Positions 49,653 to 59,658 are shown, counted from the first letter of the stretch. The stretch is DNA of 64,000 nucleotides from Echinarachnius parma (GCA_037951105.1 JBAMJV010011168.1:1-64000), one strand, 5' to 3'. Notes: generated from the letters alone by a model not told the origin. Numbers and translations: made by a program.

Positions 49653-52600
49653 AGTCGTAAATTTTTGTCAGTACCTTTTTTTAGGCCTAGACCAGGACCA
49701 GTCCCAATTTTTGTAGCCAGGACCAGGACCGTGGAAGATATCTAGTCCAGGACCAAGCAACAAGTCTAGACCAGGTCCAGTAGCCCAAAATTATTGGGGG
49801 GCACACCTAAATGTGCCCTTATGTTTTCTATTGTTTTTTCAGAATATATGCCCCCCCGTAGCTACGCCACTGATAAAATTGATTTGTCAAGTCATGCATG
49901 AGAGTGAAAAGGCAAAGTTGTCACTTTTCACAACTCACAAGAGTCAAAATGTGGCAATTTAAGTTCACATATTGTTGGAAATTAAAAACATATAATTGTT
50001 ACAAGGATTGTGGTTAGTTTCTGAGTTTTGTCTCGTTGTATGTTGTTTTGATCCGGCGCCTAGCCTGCAATTTACTCGATCGCCGCGTCGTCAAACTGTG
50101 CCTCGGCCCCGCCTCGGCCTCGCTCTCGAATCTCGTCGATATCGTCGCGACGCATCAGGGCCTGTATTCCGTAAACACATATAAGCAAGAAATCTTAGAA
50201 TTTTTGCTTATTATAAGCAAAAATGCTTAGATCTAAGCATTTTTGCTTAAATTCCCTCGTAAGCAAATTTGCTTACATTTTAGACGCACTTTCGGTAAGC
50301 AAATTTGCTAAGTTTTTTTGCTTATTATAAGCAAATTTGCTTAAGCAAATTTGCTTAAACAAGCATTGGTATTCCATAAACATTTCAGCGTAAGATTTTT
50401 GTCTTAAATTTAAGACACCTCATAGGTGGCTTAAATATATTAAGAAACAAATCTTATAGTCTGTAATCTTGAAGTTTGGGCATGTATTGTAGTGTAAGCT
50501 CGATGATTGGCTGTGTTGCATGTACATACATATATTCTGATAATGCAGTAATAATGAAATAATTTGCACACCGTCTGATTTGAAGATGAGCCTAATTAAT
50601 AATTGTTGAAGTATGCATACACAGGGCCAAAGGGACGCTCCAAAAAAAATGGTAACTTGTCACCCTTGAAGTAATAACAGCTGGCCACCTCACCGTGTAC
50701 TGCTAGGCAAGCACCACGGGCCGCGGCCGGAGCCCCTGGCGCCTGGCGGTCGGGGTGGCTAGCTAGGCCTAAGCGGACACAGTCAGTAGTTGGCTGTAGC
50801 GAGTAACCAGTTTCCGATCCCCGTTTGGACCACGAATGTTTAGACAAACATAATATAAGCACAGTTTCTAATTTGATTATCCATTTCTATTTAACGTTAT
50901 CTGTTAGAAAGATTTATTTTCTCCCTCTAACAACTGTCTGATACTTTGTCCGCGGTCCCCATTCACTTACATACAATATTTTGTGCGCTGCGACAAATCC
51001 TTAAACACGCAATCTCCATAGAAATTCCATCGCACAACAAGGAAAAGTTGTGTCGTCGAGAATATTCTGGATGACGTCATGACTAATCTTAGTAACAAGC
51101 GCTTTCACTTTTACAAATAATGATTAAACACTCACGTCACGTTTTGGTAGACGTGACGATTCGAGTTTTACCGGCATGGAAAACGACAAATTGTTGGGTC
51201 ACTTTACCCTACACTTCGTAGATTTGGGTGACCTGTTTCACAAAAGGTACAGAACCGTTCACGTGACGTGAACGTGACGTGAACGTGACTGTTCGTACCA
51301 AGCCCTTTCTTCTTGATCAAAAATTTAGTGGCATATCAGATGTATACTTGATAAGGTACATAATCATGCATTGTATTATGCATGGATATAGTGTGGTTAA
51401 ATTAAAAAAAAGACAACACTAAAATTCCGTTGGCTAATAAATCAAACATCCTCAAAATTGCGTTCATATTGGTATTATCTTTTTGTGTGTAGGGGCTCAT
51501 GCCCGACCACACTCACAGGGTTGACAACTTTGAGCCAGAGGTGAGAGTGAGACATTGTGAGGGAGCGAAGTGACTGAGCGGGGGGAGGCTGTGGGAGGGG
51601 GGTGTCCCCCCTCCCACGGTAGGGAGCTTTCGATTTTTGGACTTCAAATTGTGCAATCTGGTGCATACCTAGATAGGAAATTTGGGCTTAAGATTAACTG
51701 TATCTAGGAAAGCGTGTTATGATTTGATCGAACAGAAATTTAAATATATTTTTAACGAAGAAAACAAAATAATAATTGACACACTAATAAATATGCACCC
51801 CAACGCACACATAAATATTGTATTTAGTGTCACAGTATACACAGTTCCAACATAAAACATATGCCACATTATGTATGATCCAACAACATAGCCTACAGCC
51901 AAGAATGAGTCCCGAGGGAGCGAAGTGACCGAGGGCTGGGGCAGAGCCAGAGGGGGAGGGTTTGGTAGGGGGTTTCCCCCATCCACGGTAAGATTTTGCA
52001 TTTACATACTTGAAATGGTGCAATTTGGTACACATCACACAAGCAGCCAGAGCAATGCCAGCCTACACGAGAACTACGTGGCCCGGTACAGAAAAAGGTA
52101 CTCACCCCAGACCATACGTAAGTTACACAACAAACAGAGATAAGCGCGCAGCGAAAACTTAAAATGGATGTATACATTCGTTTTTGAACTTTAGAATTAA
52201 CAAGTCTTAGCTCATACATTTCATTTTTTTCTTTCCCACTCTTCTTCTTTTTTCCTTTTTTTTTTGGAGGGGGGGGGGGGCAAAAGGCGTTTTGCCCCCC
52301 CCCCCCACTTTTTGGATTGGGGGAGGGGGGGGGGGCGGCCGCCCCCCTGCCCCCCACTTCCGGCGCCTATGGGTTCTATAACATTTTTTTCCTCTGCAGG
52401 GGAACACATTTGGTGGCCACTATAGGCAGGTTGGCTGCTATAGACAGGTGGCCACTAAAACAGGTTTGACTGTACTCTTCACTACTATTTTGTTTACCGG
52501 CGGGCCCCGGACGAGTGAACTAGTGTTCAAAGATTCCGCCCGAGCCCCGTCCAATATGTGAGAGGGTAGATTTTTAAGCGACAAATACGCTCGACTCCCT

Positions 52601-52940
52601 GGCGGGTTGGAAACTCGGCGACCTCCTGGCGATCAGCAAATTCGGCCGGAGTCCGTTTGATTTGTGACGCAGGCATTACAAAATAATAAATCTGTCAAAA
52701 AACTCATTGTTTGCAACTAAGTAGTGTAGAATAAGATGTTTTATACAAATGTAAATAGCGATATAGTATGCAAAGTGACAGCACAATGGTAATAAGATCC
52801 AAACATGGTACACTAATTATCAGTATTCATTTTTAGTTGTGAAACTCACCGCCAACAAACTCCGTAGTCGATGCAAACCATGCCAAGAAAATTACTGAAA
52901 TCCATTTTATTCGAACCACACCGCGCTTCATCTCTGCCAT
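34584..52940 (-). CDS. Tie-like, kinase-lacking receptor, copy B (intact)
   Basis: The reference copy: 16 exons totalling 2988 bases, an exact multiple of three, giving 995 residues. Approximate layout: signal peptide 1-30, Ig1 31-136, Ig2 137-227, EGF1 228-272, EGF2 273-326, EGF3 327-370, EGF4 371-422, EGF5 423-466, Ig3 467-561, FN3-1 562-665, FN3-2 666-766, FN3-3 767-869, membrane helix about 875-898, tail 903-995. Ig-Ig-EGF-Ig-FN3x3 is the architecture of the Tie receptor ectodomain. Known Tie proteins continue into a split tyrosine kinase; this gene stops after about 93 cytosolic residues with YESP, YTEL, YTNT and YEIPL motifs. It is inferred to be a type I cell-surface receptor acting through SH2 adaptors or a partner kinase. 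Ligand unknown. It could instead be named a multiple-EGF or Tie-1-like protein by automated annotation. Confidence 0.88.
34989..35705. mobile_element. TIR element CACTACTCACAACAAGTAAG, TA target site
   Basis: 717 bases with inverted ends. Copy C keeps the empty site (AATTATATACACAAG at about 57745) against AATTATA...TATACACAAG here, proving insertion with TA duplication. Confidence 0.9.
36027..36126 (-). CDS. Copy B exon 15: transmembrane helix
   Basis: DRNTTIL then a hydrophobic helix (TAVIAVMAVVIIALSAALVW) and the basic stop RVKR. Donor GTATGT, acceptor CTACAG; 100 bases. Confidence 0.85.
36519..36588 (-). CDS. Copy B exon 14: FN3-3, last strand
   Basis: VRTVNGEGASNWSAPAIART then FVS. Acceptor ATCTAG, donor GTGGGA; 70 bases. 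Confidence 0.8.
36850..37088 (-). CDS. Copy B exon 13: FN3-3, first part
   Basis: APPPGRIANIYSTLGSLTVS-type start (the first residue is V here), WSAAMPANLNGDIHKYEIQY and GLAPETNYIIM. 239 bases. Confidence 0.85.
37301..37753. mobile_element. TTAA-type MITE in copy B intron
   Basis: TTAA on both sides; ends AGGGGAAGTTCGG and ACTATACTACCCCT; contains GAGGGCGCTAC. Member of the family at 42328, 42853 and 57200. Confidence 0.8.
37815..38046 (-). CDS. Copy B exon 12: FN3-2, second part
   Basis: ALPESAFVCRSGQNFYKITY, then LQTYLDYTVYVTAGNKDEE and NPIVVRTAEE. 232 bases; intact at the two places where C carries insertions. Confidence 0.85.
38371..38441 (-). CDS. Copy B exon 11: FN3-2, first part
   Basis: VPSASPSGVAVEAVNPRQLQ then VFWQ. 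Donor GTAGGT, acceptor TTGCAG; 71 bases. Confidence 0.75.
38662..38973 (-). CDS. Copy B exon 10: FN3-1
   Basis: VLDEPPSVSSLTSSSAILQW, then PPIIGYTAYVTRLG, DSDTAYEFSVAAAREGSNG. One codon longer than A and C at the 3' end (TLLCG). Confidence 0.85.
39120..39690. other. Copy B-specific filler with G runs
   Basis: In the Ig3/FN3-1 intron, absent from A and C. Poly-G at about 39173-39185 and 39647-39668. No ends identified. Confidence 0.4.
39844..40128 (-). CDS. Copy B exon 9: Ig3
   Basis: GITRITSKEKVNPLSMASFT then CHVIGNPLPNEGDVNFY, LAVVFAVNNVYPGDYLCVYT: an Ig domain with both cysteines. 285 bases, intact at the site deleted in A. Confidence 0.85.
40470..40601 (-). CDS. Copy B exon 8: EGF5
   Basis: CRGGFYGLDCAEQCHCADQ, CNKVTGICNTQCIGQW, PDCQYG. 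Donor GTAAG, acceptor ATATCAG; 132 bases. Confidence 0.8.
41044..41199 (-). CDS. Copy B exon 7: EGF4
   Basis: PDTCDVGYYGSECINKCHC, CDKTTRECPQNDCAAGYNVY, FCE. 156 bases, phase 1-1. Confidence 0.8.
41383..41514 (-). CDS. Copy B exon 6: EGF3 (missing from copy A)
   Basis: CSGGTFGAGCTQSCHCASGA, VCNIYSGVCPGECETGRSGD, then NCQ. Laminin/Tie-type EGF with the FGxxC...CHC spacing. Too short for a simple ORF scan to reveal; found by phase (1-1), GTAAGT donor and GATAG acceptor. Confidence 0.8.
41549..41926. mobile_element. MITE AGGGATCTAGTAAC, TTAA target site, copy 1
   Basis: Flanked by TTAA; ends AGGGATCTAGTAACTTTG and TGTTACTAAGTCCCT. A near-identical copy lies at 54232-54609. Confidence 0.85.
42328..42848. 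mobile_element. MITE AGGGGTAGTTCAGTTTTGG, TTAA target site
   Basis: The inverted end is CCAAAACTGTACTACCCCT; TTAA flanks at 42324-42327 and 42849-42852. The interior has GAGGGCGCT and its complement. Confidence 0.85.
42853..43414. mobile_element. Adjacent sister MITE sharing one TTAA
   Basis: AGGGATAGTTGAGTTCTGG to CCAAAACTCAACTATCCCT. Abuts the previous element at the common TTAA. A shorter relative is at 8045-8217. Confidence 0.8.
43649..43810 (-). CDS. Copy B exon 5: EGF2
   Basis: VCRNNGGNRYGLNCEFQC, CSSFLFCLPDPYGCSCDAGF and LACTQG. Donor GTAGG, acceptor TTTCCAG; 162 bases. Confidence 0.8.
43983..44562. repeat. 290-bp tandem duplication
   Basis: Two direct copies (43983-44272 and 44273-44562), each opening AACCACTCAAAAATAATATT, nearly base-identical (one difference noted, GAGATCAT against GAGACCAT). 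In the EGF2/EGF1 intron of copy B. Confidence 0.95.
45063..45197 (-). CDS. Copy B exon 4: EGF1
   Basis: CAANMWGPSDCVGVCDKC, YNGGVCDDQSGLCICPNNF, GPNCLD. Six-cysteine EGF pattern. Donor GTGAG; 135 bases. Confidence 0.8.
45875..46544. mobile_element. Copy B-specific insertion with short TIRs
   Basis: ATAAGGGAGTTCGTA at the left and TACGAACTCGCTTAT at the right. Copy A reads straight across (TTCACTGAATTAGTGAAATG near 14375). No coding capacity. Confidence 0.7.
47073..47345 (-). CDS. Copy B exon 3: Ig2
   Basis: AKFEPSDGVFTRTMNVG-like start, ISWRRDGGSQRVN, then ASDEGIYEIHYSTERS and LYRLIVRG. The acceptor CCACAG is fixed by the phase-1 join to exon 2. Confidence 0.8.
48137..48454 (-). CDS. Copy B exon 2: Ig1
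   Basis: GEVVHLTILTGRQ, YQCYRSEPDSNATLEFG, then DGFGLFYCQGTKAGRD and VSTFFTRSD. One N-x-T sequon (NAT). Donor GTACTA is slightly weak; acceptor TTGCAG. 318 bases, phase 1-1. Confidence 0.8.
48881..49872. repeat. GGCGTACCC G-rich repeat inside the 2.7-kb element
   Basis: CATAGGCGTACCCATGG to GCTACGCCACTG. Includes repeated CTAGACCAGGACC phrases and a 35-base G run at 49617-49651. Confidence 0.8.
50181..50372. repeat. TAAGCAAATTTGCTTA palindrome cluster
   Basis: Several self-complementary words: GCTTATTATAAGC (twice), TGCTTAGATCTAAGCA, and TAAGCAAATTTGCTTA in three full or near-full forms. Confidence 0.9.
51540..52040. repeat. Pair of diverged direct repeats
   Basis: GAGGGAGCGAAGTGAC, GGGGG...CCCCC around a short stem and CCACGGTA, then GAAATGGTGCAAT or CAAATTGTGCAAT, at 51559-51660 and 51914-52030. 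Confidence 0.7.
52262..52372. repeat. Poly-G/poly-C block
   Basis: Alternating G and C runs (GGGGGGG, CCCCCCC) ending GGCGCCTATGGG; related in style to the GGCGTACCC family. Confidence 0.6.
52850..52940 (-). CDS. Copy B exon 1: start codon and signal peptide
   Basis: ATG at 52938-52940; MAEMKRGVV then a hydrophobic core (WISVIFLAWFA) before STTEFVGG. Donor GTGAG. The start matches copy A residue for residue over MAEMKR, which supports the choice. Confidence 0.75.
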
Positions 52941-53087
52941 CTTGAACCTACTCGATACACTCGAAACTGGAATATGAATTTAGGTGTAAACTGGCCGTTT
53001 TGTATAATATGATCAAATATTAATGCATGTACTTCCTCATTTGAGCAAGTCAACGTTGTTTGTTTATATGCGTACATGAACATGACT

Positions 53088-53622
53088 GCAGTGGCGTACC
53101 CAGGATTTTTTTCAAGGGGGGGGGGGGAAGTCGTAAATTTTGTTCGAAACCGAGACCAAGTACCTTAACAATTTTCGAGACCGAGACCAGATTCAGCCCA
53201 AAATTTTCGAGGTCAAGACTGCAGGACCCATTTGTTGAGAATCCTGTAAGCGGGGGGGGGGGGGGGGGGGGGGGGGGTTTCGTAGAAATTTTTGAAGCCG
53301 AGACCACTAATTTTCGACATTTTCAAGACCGAGAACAGGTCCAGTCCCAAATTTCCAAGGCCGAGACCAGGACCCATTGCTTGAGAATCCTGTAAGCGGG
53401 GGGGGGGGGGGGGGGGGGGGGTAGTCGTACAAACATTTTGAAGCCGAGACAAAGGATTTTCAACCGAGACCAGGTCCAGTGCCATATTTTCGAGGCCGAG
53501 GCCAGGGTTTTTCGCAGGGGGAGGGGGGTTCAAACCCACAAAACAGTCTTTTTGGGGACAAAGGGGGGGGGGGGGGGTTAACCTGCCCACCCCCCCCCCC
53601 CTCCTCCCTGGGTACGCCTATG
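53088..53622. mobile_element. GGCGTACCC element with G runs and GAGACCAGG repeats
   Basis: GTGGCGTACCCAGG at the left, CCTGGGTACGCC at the right. The interior holds three units of poly-G, GTAGTCGTA or GTAGAAA, GAAGCCGAGAC and CCGAGACCAGG. Absent from the equivalent place upstream of copy A. Confidence 0.75.
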
Positions 53623-54231
53623 CATGCCTTCAAATGTATGAGCTGATTTTGCCTTCAAATGTCAAGGTTTTGCCCAAACTGTGCGATTTCACCCCAAATT
53701 CGTGTTTTCAAGAAGAGCGAAATTAATTACTCGTTATTACTTAATGTAATAGTTATATCCCCATGAAAATGTTGGTACATAATAGTACATTACATGCGAA
53801 CCTTTTGAATGGTATAAATATATGATGGTTATGTAAATATATTCCCATGTTCTATATGGATTAACACCCAGCATTCAATTTGGTAGAATCGGAAATTTAT
53901 GTGCGCACAACATGCACATTCAGGCAGTTACACTTGCTTATTCAGAGGGCTGATCGCATTTCCCCTATAACATGAGCACTGTTTGATTGTGTAAATCAAG
54001 TTATAAGTCTTTGAATAATGCAATTAAATACTACTAATAAAAAAAAATAACAGTTTCCCGGCCAAGGTCAATTATGAGCACGATTTCAAGTAAGGCAAAC
54101 TTTGTTATTTTGTTTGCGTATTATGTTGGGTTCTATAATTCGTTTGTAGACATGAGGCTGCAAGCACGTACCAACTACATGTAATGTGACAATGATTGTA
54201 CATGATTATACACTGTTTGCTTATTACTTAA

Positions 54232-54609
54232 AGGGATCTAGTAATTTTGTTGACATGTGCAAAAAGTGATGAATGATTGATGCAATGTATATTGTTGTTA
54301 TCTCATATGTCCACAGGGTATTGTGTGAAAATTTCAAGTCAAATGGACATTGTATGGCCAAGTAATGAGAGAAAATGCAAAGTGATATTCAGTAACTCAC
54401 TGCACTCACTTTGTACACGGAAGAAAAACTCGCCCAGAGTTTTTCTTATCTGAATACTTCAATCATACATATCTTTGTAACGAAAGGGAAATTTGAAAAA
54501 CCGAAACCTGTCCCATGATTTTATTGTTAATAGGAATACAACAAGGTATAAGGGAACCGCTAGAATTAACATTTTATTTTGAGGAGTTGGACAATGTTAC
54601 TAAGTCCCT
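54232..54609. mobile_element. MITE AGGGATCTAGTAAT, TTAA target site, copy 2
   Basis: Same element as 41549-41926, sitting exactly at the junction between units B and C, with TTAA on each side. Confidence 0.85.
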
Positions 54610-54766
54610 TTAAGATGTATATCAATGAATATAAAATAATACATTTTTGTTTTCTGAACTCGAATTTGAACAGATTGAAAAAGGGAGGAAACATGCACTC
54701 CAGACCTCTTCCGGCGACTTCCGACTGATGCAGACATTGTCTTTCTTCACACAGGCATTGCTACTT

Positions 54767-54769
<3 letters not shown>

Positions 54770-54815
<46 letters not shown>

Positions 54816-54983
54816 GCTCTCTCACACACACACACACACACATACACACGTACATTCATACTCAAACACACACAAACACCCATACACACACACATACCTT
54901 TTTTAAAGAGATTTAAATTCCTCCAAATTATTTACATATCATAAACAATTGAATAAACATACATACACACACACACGCACACG
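54770..54983. repeat. (CA)n microsatellite, unit C
   Basis: CA dinucleotides with GCGCTCTCT and CATACA interruptions; colinear with 3033-3136. Confidence 0.9.
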
Positions 54984-54989
54984 CACACG

Positions 54990-56831
54990 TGCACGTACAC
55001 ATTTTGGCAAAAATGTTGCCAAATTCTGTCAACTTTCATACAAATTTGTCATAATGACATCATATTTCTTTGTGAAACACCCTCCCGTATGCCCCTCCGT
55101 TCTGGCGCTACTTTTGGGATGTTGCTACGCCGCTGGATCTAACCCTCATATAGCCCAAACCTCATACTAATGTAACGGTGTGAATGTCTGAACACTAAAG
55201 AACAGAACGGAAAACTTATCATCGTTTAATTGATGAACTAATATATCTTAACCAGACTAAATAAATACATCGTGATCTTCTTCTTTTGTTATATAATATT
55301 TATTCCCACTCATCATATCCCACATCCTATAACCCCAATTAAACAAGCCCTTGTTTCCATATTTATTCCATATGTCTGTAATTTGTTTATACAATTTTTT
55401 TAATTAAAAAGCAAAACTAAATAGGGCCAAATATATGACATAATATTGGACAATATATTAGTTATACATTCATATAAAATAACAGTTTTAAACAATACAA
55501 TCAGTAAGAAATGGAGTACAAACATGTAACAAATGTACACGGAATGTTTATGTATATAACCTTTTTGTATATAATCGAACTATTTTGCATAATGAAATAT
55601 TTTAGAATCAATGAATATTCATTTTTAATATATTATGCTGCATGCACGATATATTATAATTTCTAACTAAAAAATATACATCAGACGCTGTAAGAAATAT
55701 CATTCATCATCTTATCGACTAGGGGATCAATCATAACCATTATCTAAACCCCTTCGCGATTCTCCCGATGGTTTGGCAAAGCTTGAAGATGTCATCACAG
55801 CCCTTATTTACTTTTGTATTCACGTTTTGCGTATTTTTAAAAGCAAATTTACGTAATTGGACCAACCGTATTGAAGTTACATGACCTGTTGTCGCTGCAT
55901 GTCAGCTGAAAAAATTGGTATTTTCGTGATTTATGTAAAACACATATGGAACTAATGTTTTCCATTACAGAGATAAAACATATGAATGATTCTGGTTGCA
56001 GTCAAAATAGATAAATATTAGCTTTAAACCAAATAAATCACTAAACCCATTGAAATACCCATTAATATAAAACAACAAAAAGTACATAAGAATGTATTAT
56101 AATATTAGAAAAAGCAGGCTCTTTCATTTCAATGGATGTATAATACATGGAAGAATAATAATAATAATTCATTATCTATATAGCGCATTTCCAATTCAAA
56201 TAATAGTTCCAACTGGTGTAAAGAATGTAAAAGTAGTGAAAACCGATGTTTATTTATCATAAATGTACGATTTATAAGCAAAAACAAAAATGAATTTCAT
56301 GAATCACAGTTACTTTGTACAAACTACGAAAAAAAAAGATTCGCATAAAAGTAATAAAAGCAGCAGATGCGAATGCTTTTGCATCGGTTCATATTTTCTT
56401 TCATTGCCTGAAATTCTCAAGAGCATTAGATTAAGCTCGGCTAAGTGTAACGCAGGTTTTTTTGGAGGCCAACGTCATAACGTTCAATTTGCCCGACGAT
56501 GTCAGGAAGTTAGTTGAGAAACGGCTATGAATAATTTAGCTTCAAATAGTTCATGGAAATCCTAAATGACCATCAACCTAAAATCTAAGGGGCCTGTTAT
56601 TTGAAACTAGATCTATGTATGACTATTTTATTCGAAAGCTAAATCGGTTGATCAGCGAAAGTTTGTACCAACGGCTTTAGATCTTAGAACGTATTACGTC
56701 CATTATGTTTTCAGGTAAACATATTTACAAGCATTCCGTAAAACCAAATAAATTCGAAAAAAGTATTTACTCATACAGCCTAACTTATACATCATTTGCT
56801 TACTGAAGTCATTTTCGAAAGAAAACAAAAA
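54990..56831. other. 3' flank of copy C
   Basis: Colinear with the A and B flanks but lacking the MITEs and the tRNA-like relic. No ORF recognised. Confidence 0.5.
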
Positions 56832-57111
56832 TCACAATTTGATTTCTGTCTGTTCGGCCTTCTGCCCCTCCTTCTGCCTAATAGGCAAGCTTGGTGGGTC
56901 CTTGAGAGGTATTTCATATCCGATGTCGTCTCTGTTGGCACTGGTGTTTGCATATTCAGGAGGATTGGGTCGTAACTCGGTGTAATCCTTGCCAGGGGTC
57001 TCTGGATTACCACCGCGGCCTGGTGATTGCAGTGTCGCTGATGACATGACCGGAGACTCGTACACGTGATCGACCTCGACCGTTATTCCCTGGCGAGTCG
57101 GAGAGGATAGT
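56832..57111 (-). CDS. Copy C exon 16: cytoplasmic tail and stop
   Basis: LSSPTRQGITVEVDHVYESP, KDYTELRPNPPEYANTS, DDIGYEIPLKDPPSLPIRQ, ending EQTEIKL and TGA. 280 bases as in B; all four tyrosines are kept. Confidence 0.85.
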
Positions 57112-57199
57112 CTGTAAACAAAGTACAATCAATTTGTCTTGTTCGTAATTCAAATAATGCAAATAATCGGGCGTTGTAAACTCAGTCAGCAAACCTTAA

Positions 57200-57711
57200 A
57201 GGGGTAGTACAGTTTTGGTAAGGCTGAACTTTAGTAACCAAACCTAGACAGTAACATTATAAACTAATAGTTATAACTCTATAAAGGTATACAAAATTAC
57301 AAACGACTAAGTAAAAAGCCTGTTATCATTCAAAAAGAGCCATTAAAACACAAGAGGGCACTTTCCAGAAAGGCATTGGTTTCAACCATTTTTCATACAA
57401 AATTATGCATGTGATGTTTTATTGAAATAAGGATTAAATATAGATCATCAACAACTATTTAAAAAACGCTTTTGAAATTTTTTGAAAAAGTGCAAGCATT
57501 TAAAAAATTTTTTGAAAAAATCATATTATTTTGGCCCCAAATAATTATAAGATCAGATATATTTATTGATATTTCAGCCGTTTCTGGGTCGATTTTGACC
57601 AAATAAAGTTTTAAAATTGCATGTTCTCTCAAATTCGACACTCAGTATTTCATTACCTCACAAAAAAACTGTGATGTGCAGCGCCCTTTCTACCAAAACT
57701 AAACTACCCCT
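57200..57711. mobile_element. MITE AGGGGTAGTACAGTTTTGG, TTAA target site
   Basis: Copy B keeps the empty site CCTTAAGTTGCCTGTCG (about 34946); here it reads CCTTAA, element, TTAAGTTGCCTGTCG. A direct demonstration of TTAA duplication, as for piggyBac-type elements. Confidence 0.9.
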
Positions 57712-58074
57712 TTAAGTTGCCTGTCGATGTTGGGTTGTCAATACTAATTATATACACAAGAATATCAAGTGATTGTAGGTCTATAAAGAATGATTTGTTG
57801 CTATACATTATATCCGGGAGACGTTCAATAAGATCTCGAAAAGTCATACTTTGTTTAATTGAATAAAGGAAAATATGTTATTATAAAATATTAAATTGGC
57901 AGTAGCGTAATAAGGACCAGCTAAATGGAACTCCATAACAAAGGTTATAAAAGGAGTTTATGTTATTTCAACTGGATCGGGGCATGAGGGTGGTGAGGGC
58001 CGGAAATGAGGGGCATTTTACACCCTTGCACCATCTAGCTATACGCCAATACTTTGAGTTGATACAAAACATAC

Positions 58075-58174
58075 CGTTTGACTCTTACTAATGTCCAAAC
58101 CAGAGCCGCAGAAAGAGCGACAATGACAACTGCCATGACAGCAATGACAGCAGTCATGATAGTAGTATTGCGAT
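58075..58174 (-). CDS. Copy C exon 15: transmembrane helix
   Basis: DRNTTIM, helix TAVIAVMAVVIVALSAALVW, then basic RVKR. 100 bases as in B. Confidence 0.85.
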
Positions 58175-58495
58175 CTGTAGGAAGAGTTCAGATGGAAATT
58201 AGATATTTAACATGGCAACAATTGCTTTGAGAACGTATCGCCACCTCATAGTGAAAGAAACGGTTAGGATTGTATTTAGGTAAGATAATAACAACAATAA
58301 TGTATAACATGTATATACTACCTGTACTAGCATCACCTCAACATAAAGGGTATAAAAGGTAAAAAGGGCTATAAAGTTAGGGTTAGTTTTAGGGTACGGT
58401 TTCGAGCTAGAAAGCTAGACAGGAATATCAAAGTAATTGATTCAGGACTGAAATTTCAGGTGAATATGCCAACAAAAATTAAGCTGGCACTATCT

Positions 58496-58742
58496 GAAGA
58501 GCTCATTTGCAAAAGGGGTTAGATCCACTTTTTCAACTTTGGAGTAAAGCAGGTTTCTTTGACAAACTTTGTACACATGCCTATGGGAATATGAAAATTG
58601 AACTTTCTATATTTTTATTTTGAGTGAGTAAATTGTCCTATAATTTGGATACTACATATTTACGTAGCTTATTAATGTACTTATATCGCTAACTCAATTT
58701 GTATGGAAAGTGGATCTAACCCCTTTTGCAAATGAGCTCTTC
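58496..58742. mobile_element. MITE GAAGAGCTCATTTGC
   Basis: Inverted ends GAAGAGCTCATTTGCAAAAG (about 36 bases paired). Copy B is empty here (CTGGCACTATTTGGCAATTA at about 36453). Confidence 0.85.
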
Positions 58743-58805
58743 ATTTGTCAATTACAATGTGTTATCATTAGCCTTAACGGTACGGGTTAAGAATGTGAGT
58801 CCCAC

Positions 58806-58875
58806 CTGACACGAATGTCCTCGCTATGGCCGGGGCTGACCAGTTACTTGCTCCTTCACCATTCACAGTCCTCAC
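58806..58875 (-). CDS. Copy C exon 14: FN3-3, last strand
   Basis: VRTVNGEGASNWSAPAIART then FVS, as in B. Acceptor ATCCAG, donor GTGGGA. Confidence 0.8.
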
Positions 58876-59138
58876 CTGGATATAACATTGGAATGTAGAG
58901 TAACTAATGCTGTATTGAATTTCACTTTCAACGAGTACCCGTATGTGTTGATCACTCATACATGTCATATGTCGCATGGTCACACCAAGTATTATGACGA
59001 TAACATAAACCATTAAACCAATGAAATAATACGACACACAATCAAAGCTACGCATCGATTTATTTATTTTAATATTCACCGCAAATTCCTGCTCATGTTA
59101 TGTTTAAATGAGAGATCTTATCTTTACATATAGCTCAC

Positions 59139-59377
59139 CATTATAATGTAATTCGTCTCTGGCGCCAGGCCTTCGATGGTGTACTCTACCTCGAGGCTTG
59201 AACCTAGCACCTCCTCCAGAGTCGCCTGAGCACCAGCACGATCAGAATCAAGTTGGTACTGGATCTCATACTTCTGGATGTTCCCGTTAAGGTTTTCAGG
59301 CACCGCCGCTGACCATGATACAGTCAAGGAAGTGAGCGTGCTGTATAGAATCGCAATTCTGCCAGGGGGTGGGGCAG
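59139..59377 (-). CDS. Copy C exon 13: FN3-3, first part
   Basis: YSTLTSLTVSWSAAVPENLN, KYEIQYQLDSDRAGAQ, GLAPETNYIIM. The N-terminal half reads like A (PENLNGNIQ), the C-terminal half like B (TIEGLAPET), a possible conversion breakpoint inside the exon. Confidence 0.85.
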
Positions 59378-59658
59378 CTGCAATAGTTTGATAGAAACAT
59401 AATAATATTACATTTTGCTTCTTTATTAAATGAATGCTAGTGGCTTACCATGGATAGTAATACCCCTAGTATATACTATCGATTGTCAGATAATCATAAT
59501 TTGATCACCATGACATTGTCACCTTTAATTTTACATGCATTTACAATGATATTTTATAGTATTTGACTACGGATAAACATAATACAAATATTGTGCCTAA
59601 ATTACAAGCGTATGATCGGCCTTTAAACCTCGACTTTATGTTTTAACATAATTCTTAC

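Larger units (their letters stand above)
48625..51304. mobile_element. 2.7-kb TIR element with 8-9 bp target duplication
   Basis: The ends GGCTTGGTACGAACAGTCAC are inverted at the right and both are flanked by CTTTCTTCT. Copy A has a single TTTCTTCT (about 24512-24519). TIR homology extends over more than 100 bases (CACTTCGTAGATTTGGGTGA). hAT- or Mutator-like by target-site length; no transposase seen. Confidence 0.85.
48455..52849. other. Copy B intron 1
   Basis: 4.4 kb against 1.0 kb in A. The excess is the element at 48625-51304 and a repeat block at about 51480-52690 containing two similar GAGGGAGCGAAGTGAC segments and a poly-G/C block. Confidence 0.65.
30545..54225. repeat. Segmental duplication unit B
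   Basis: Begins in TTAAGATATATACC beside the CA-rich flank, contains gene B and ends where unit C begins. It is head-to-tail with A. Lengths differ mainly through transposon insertions. Confidence 0.7.
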
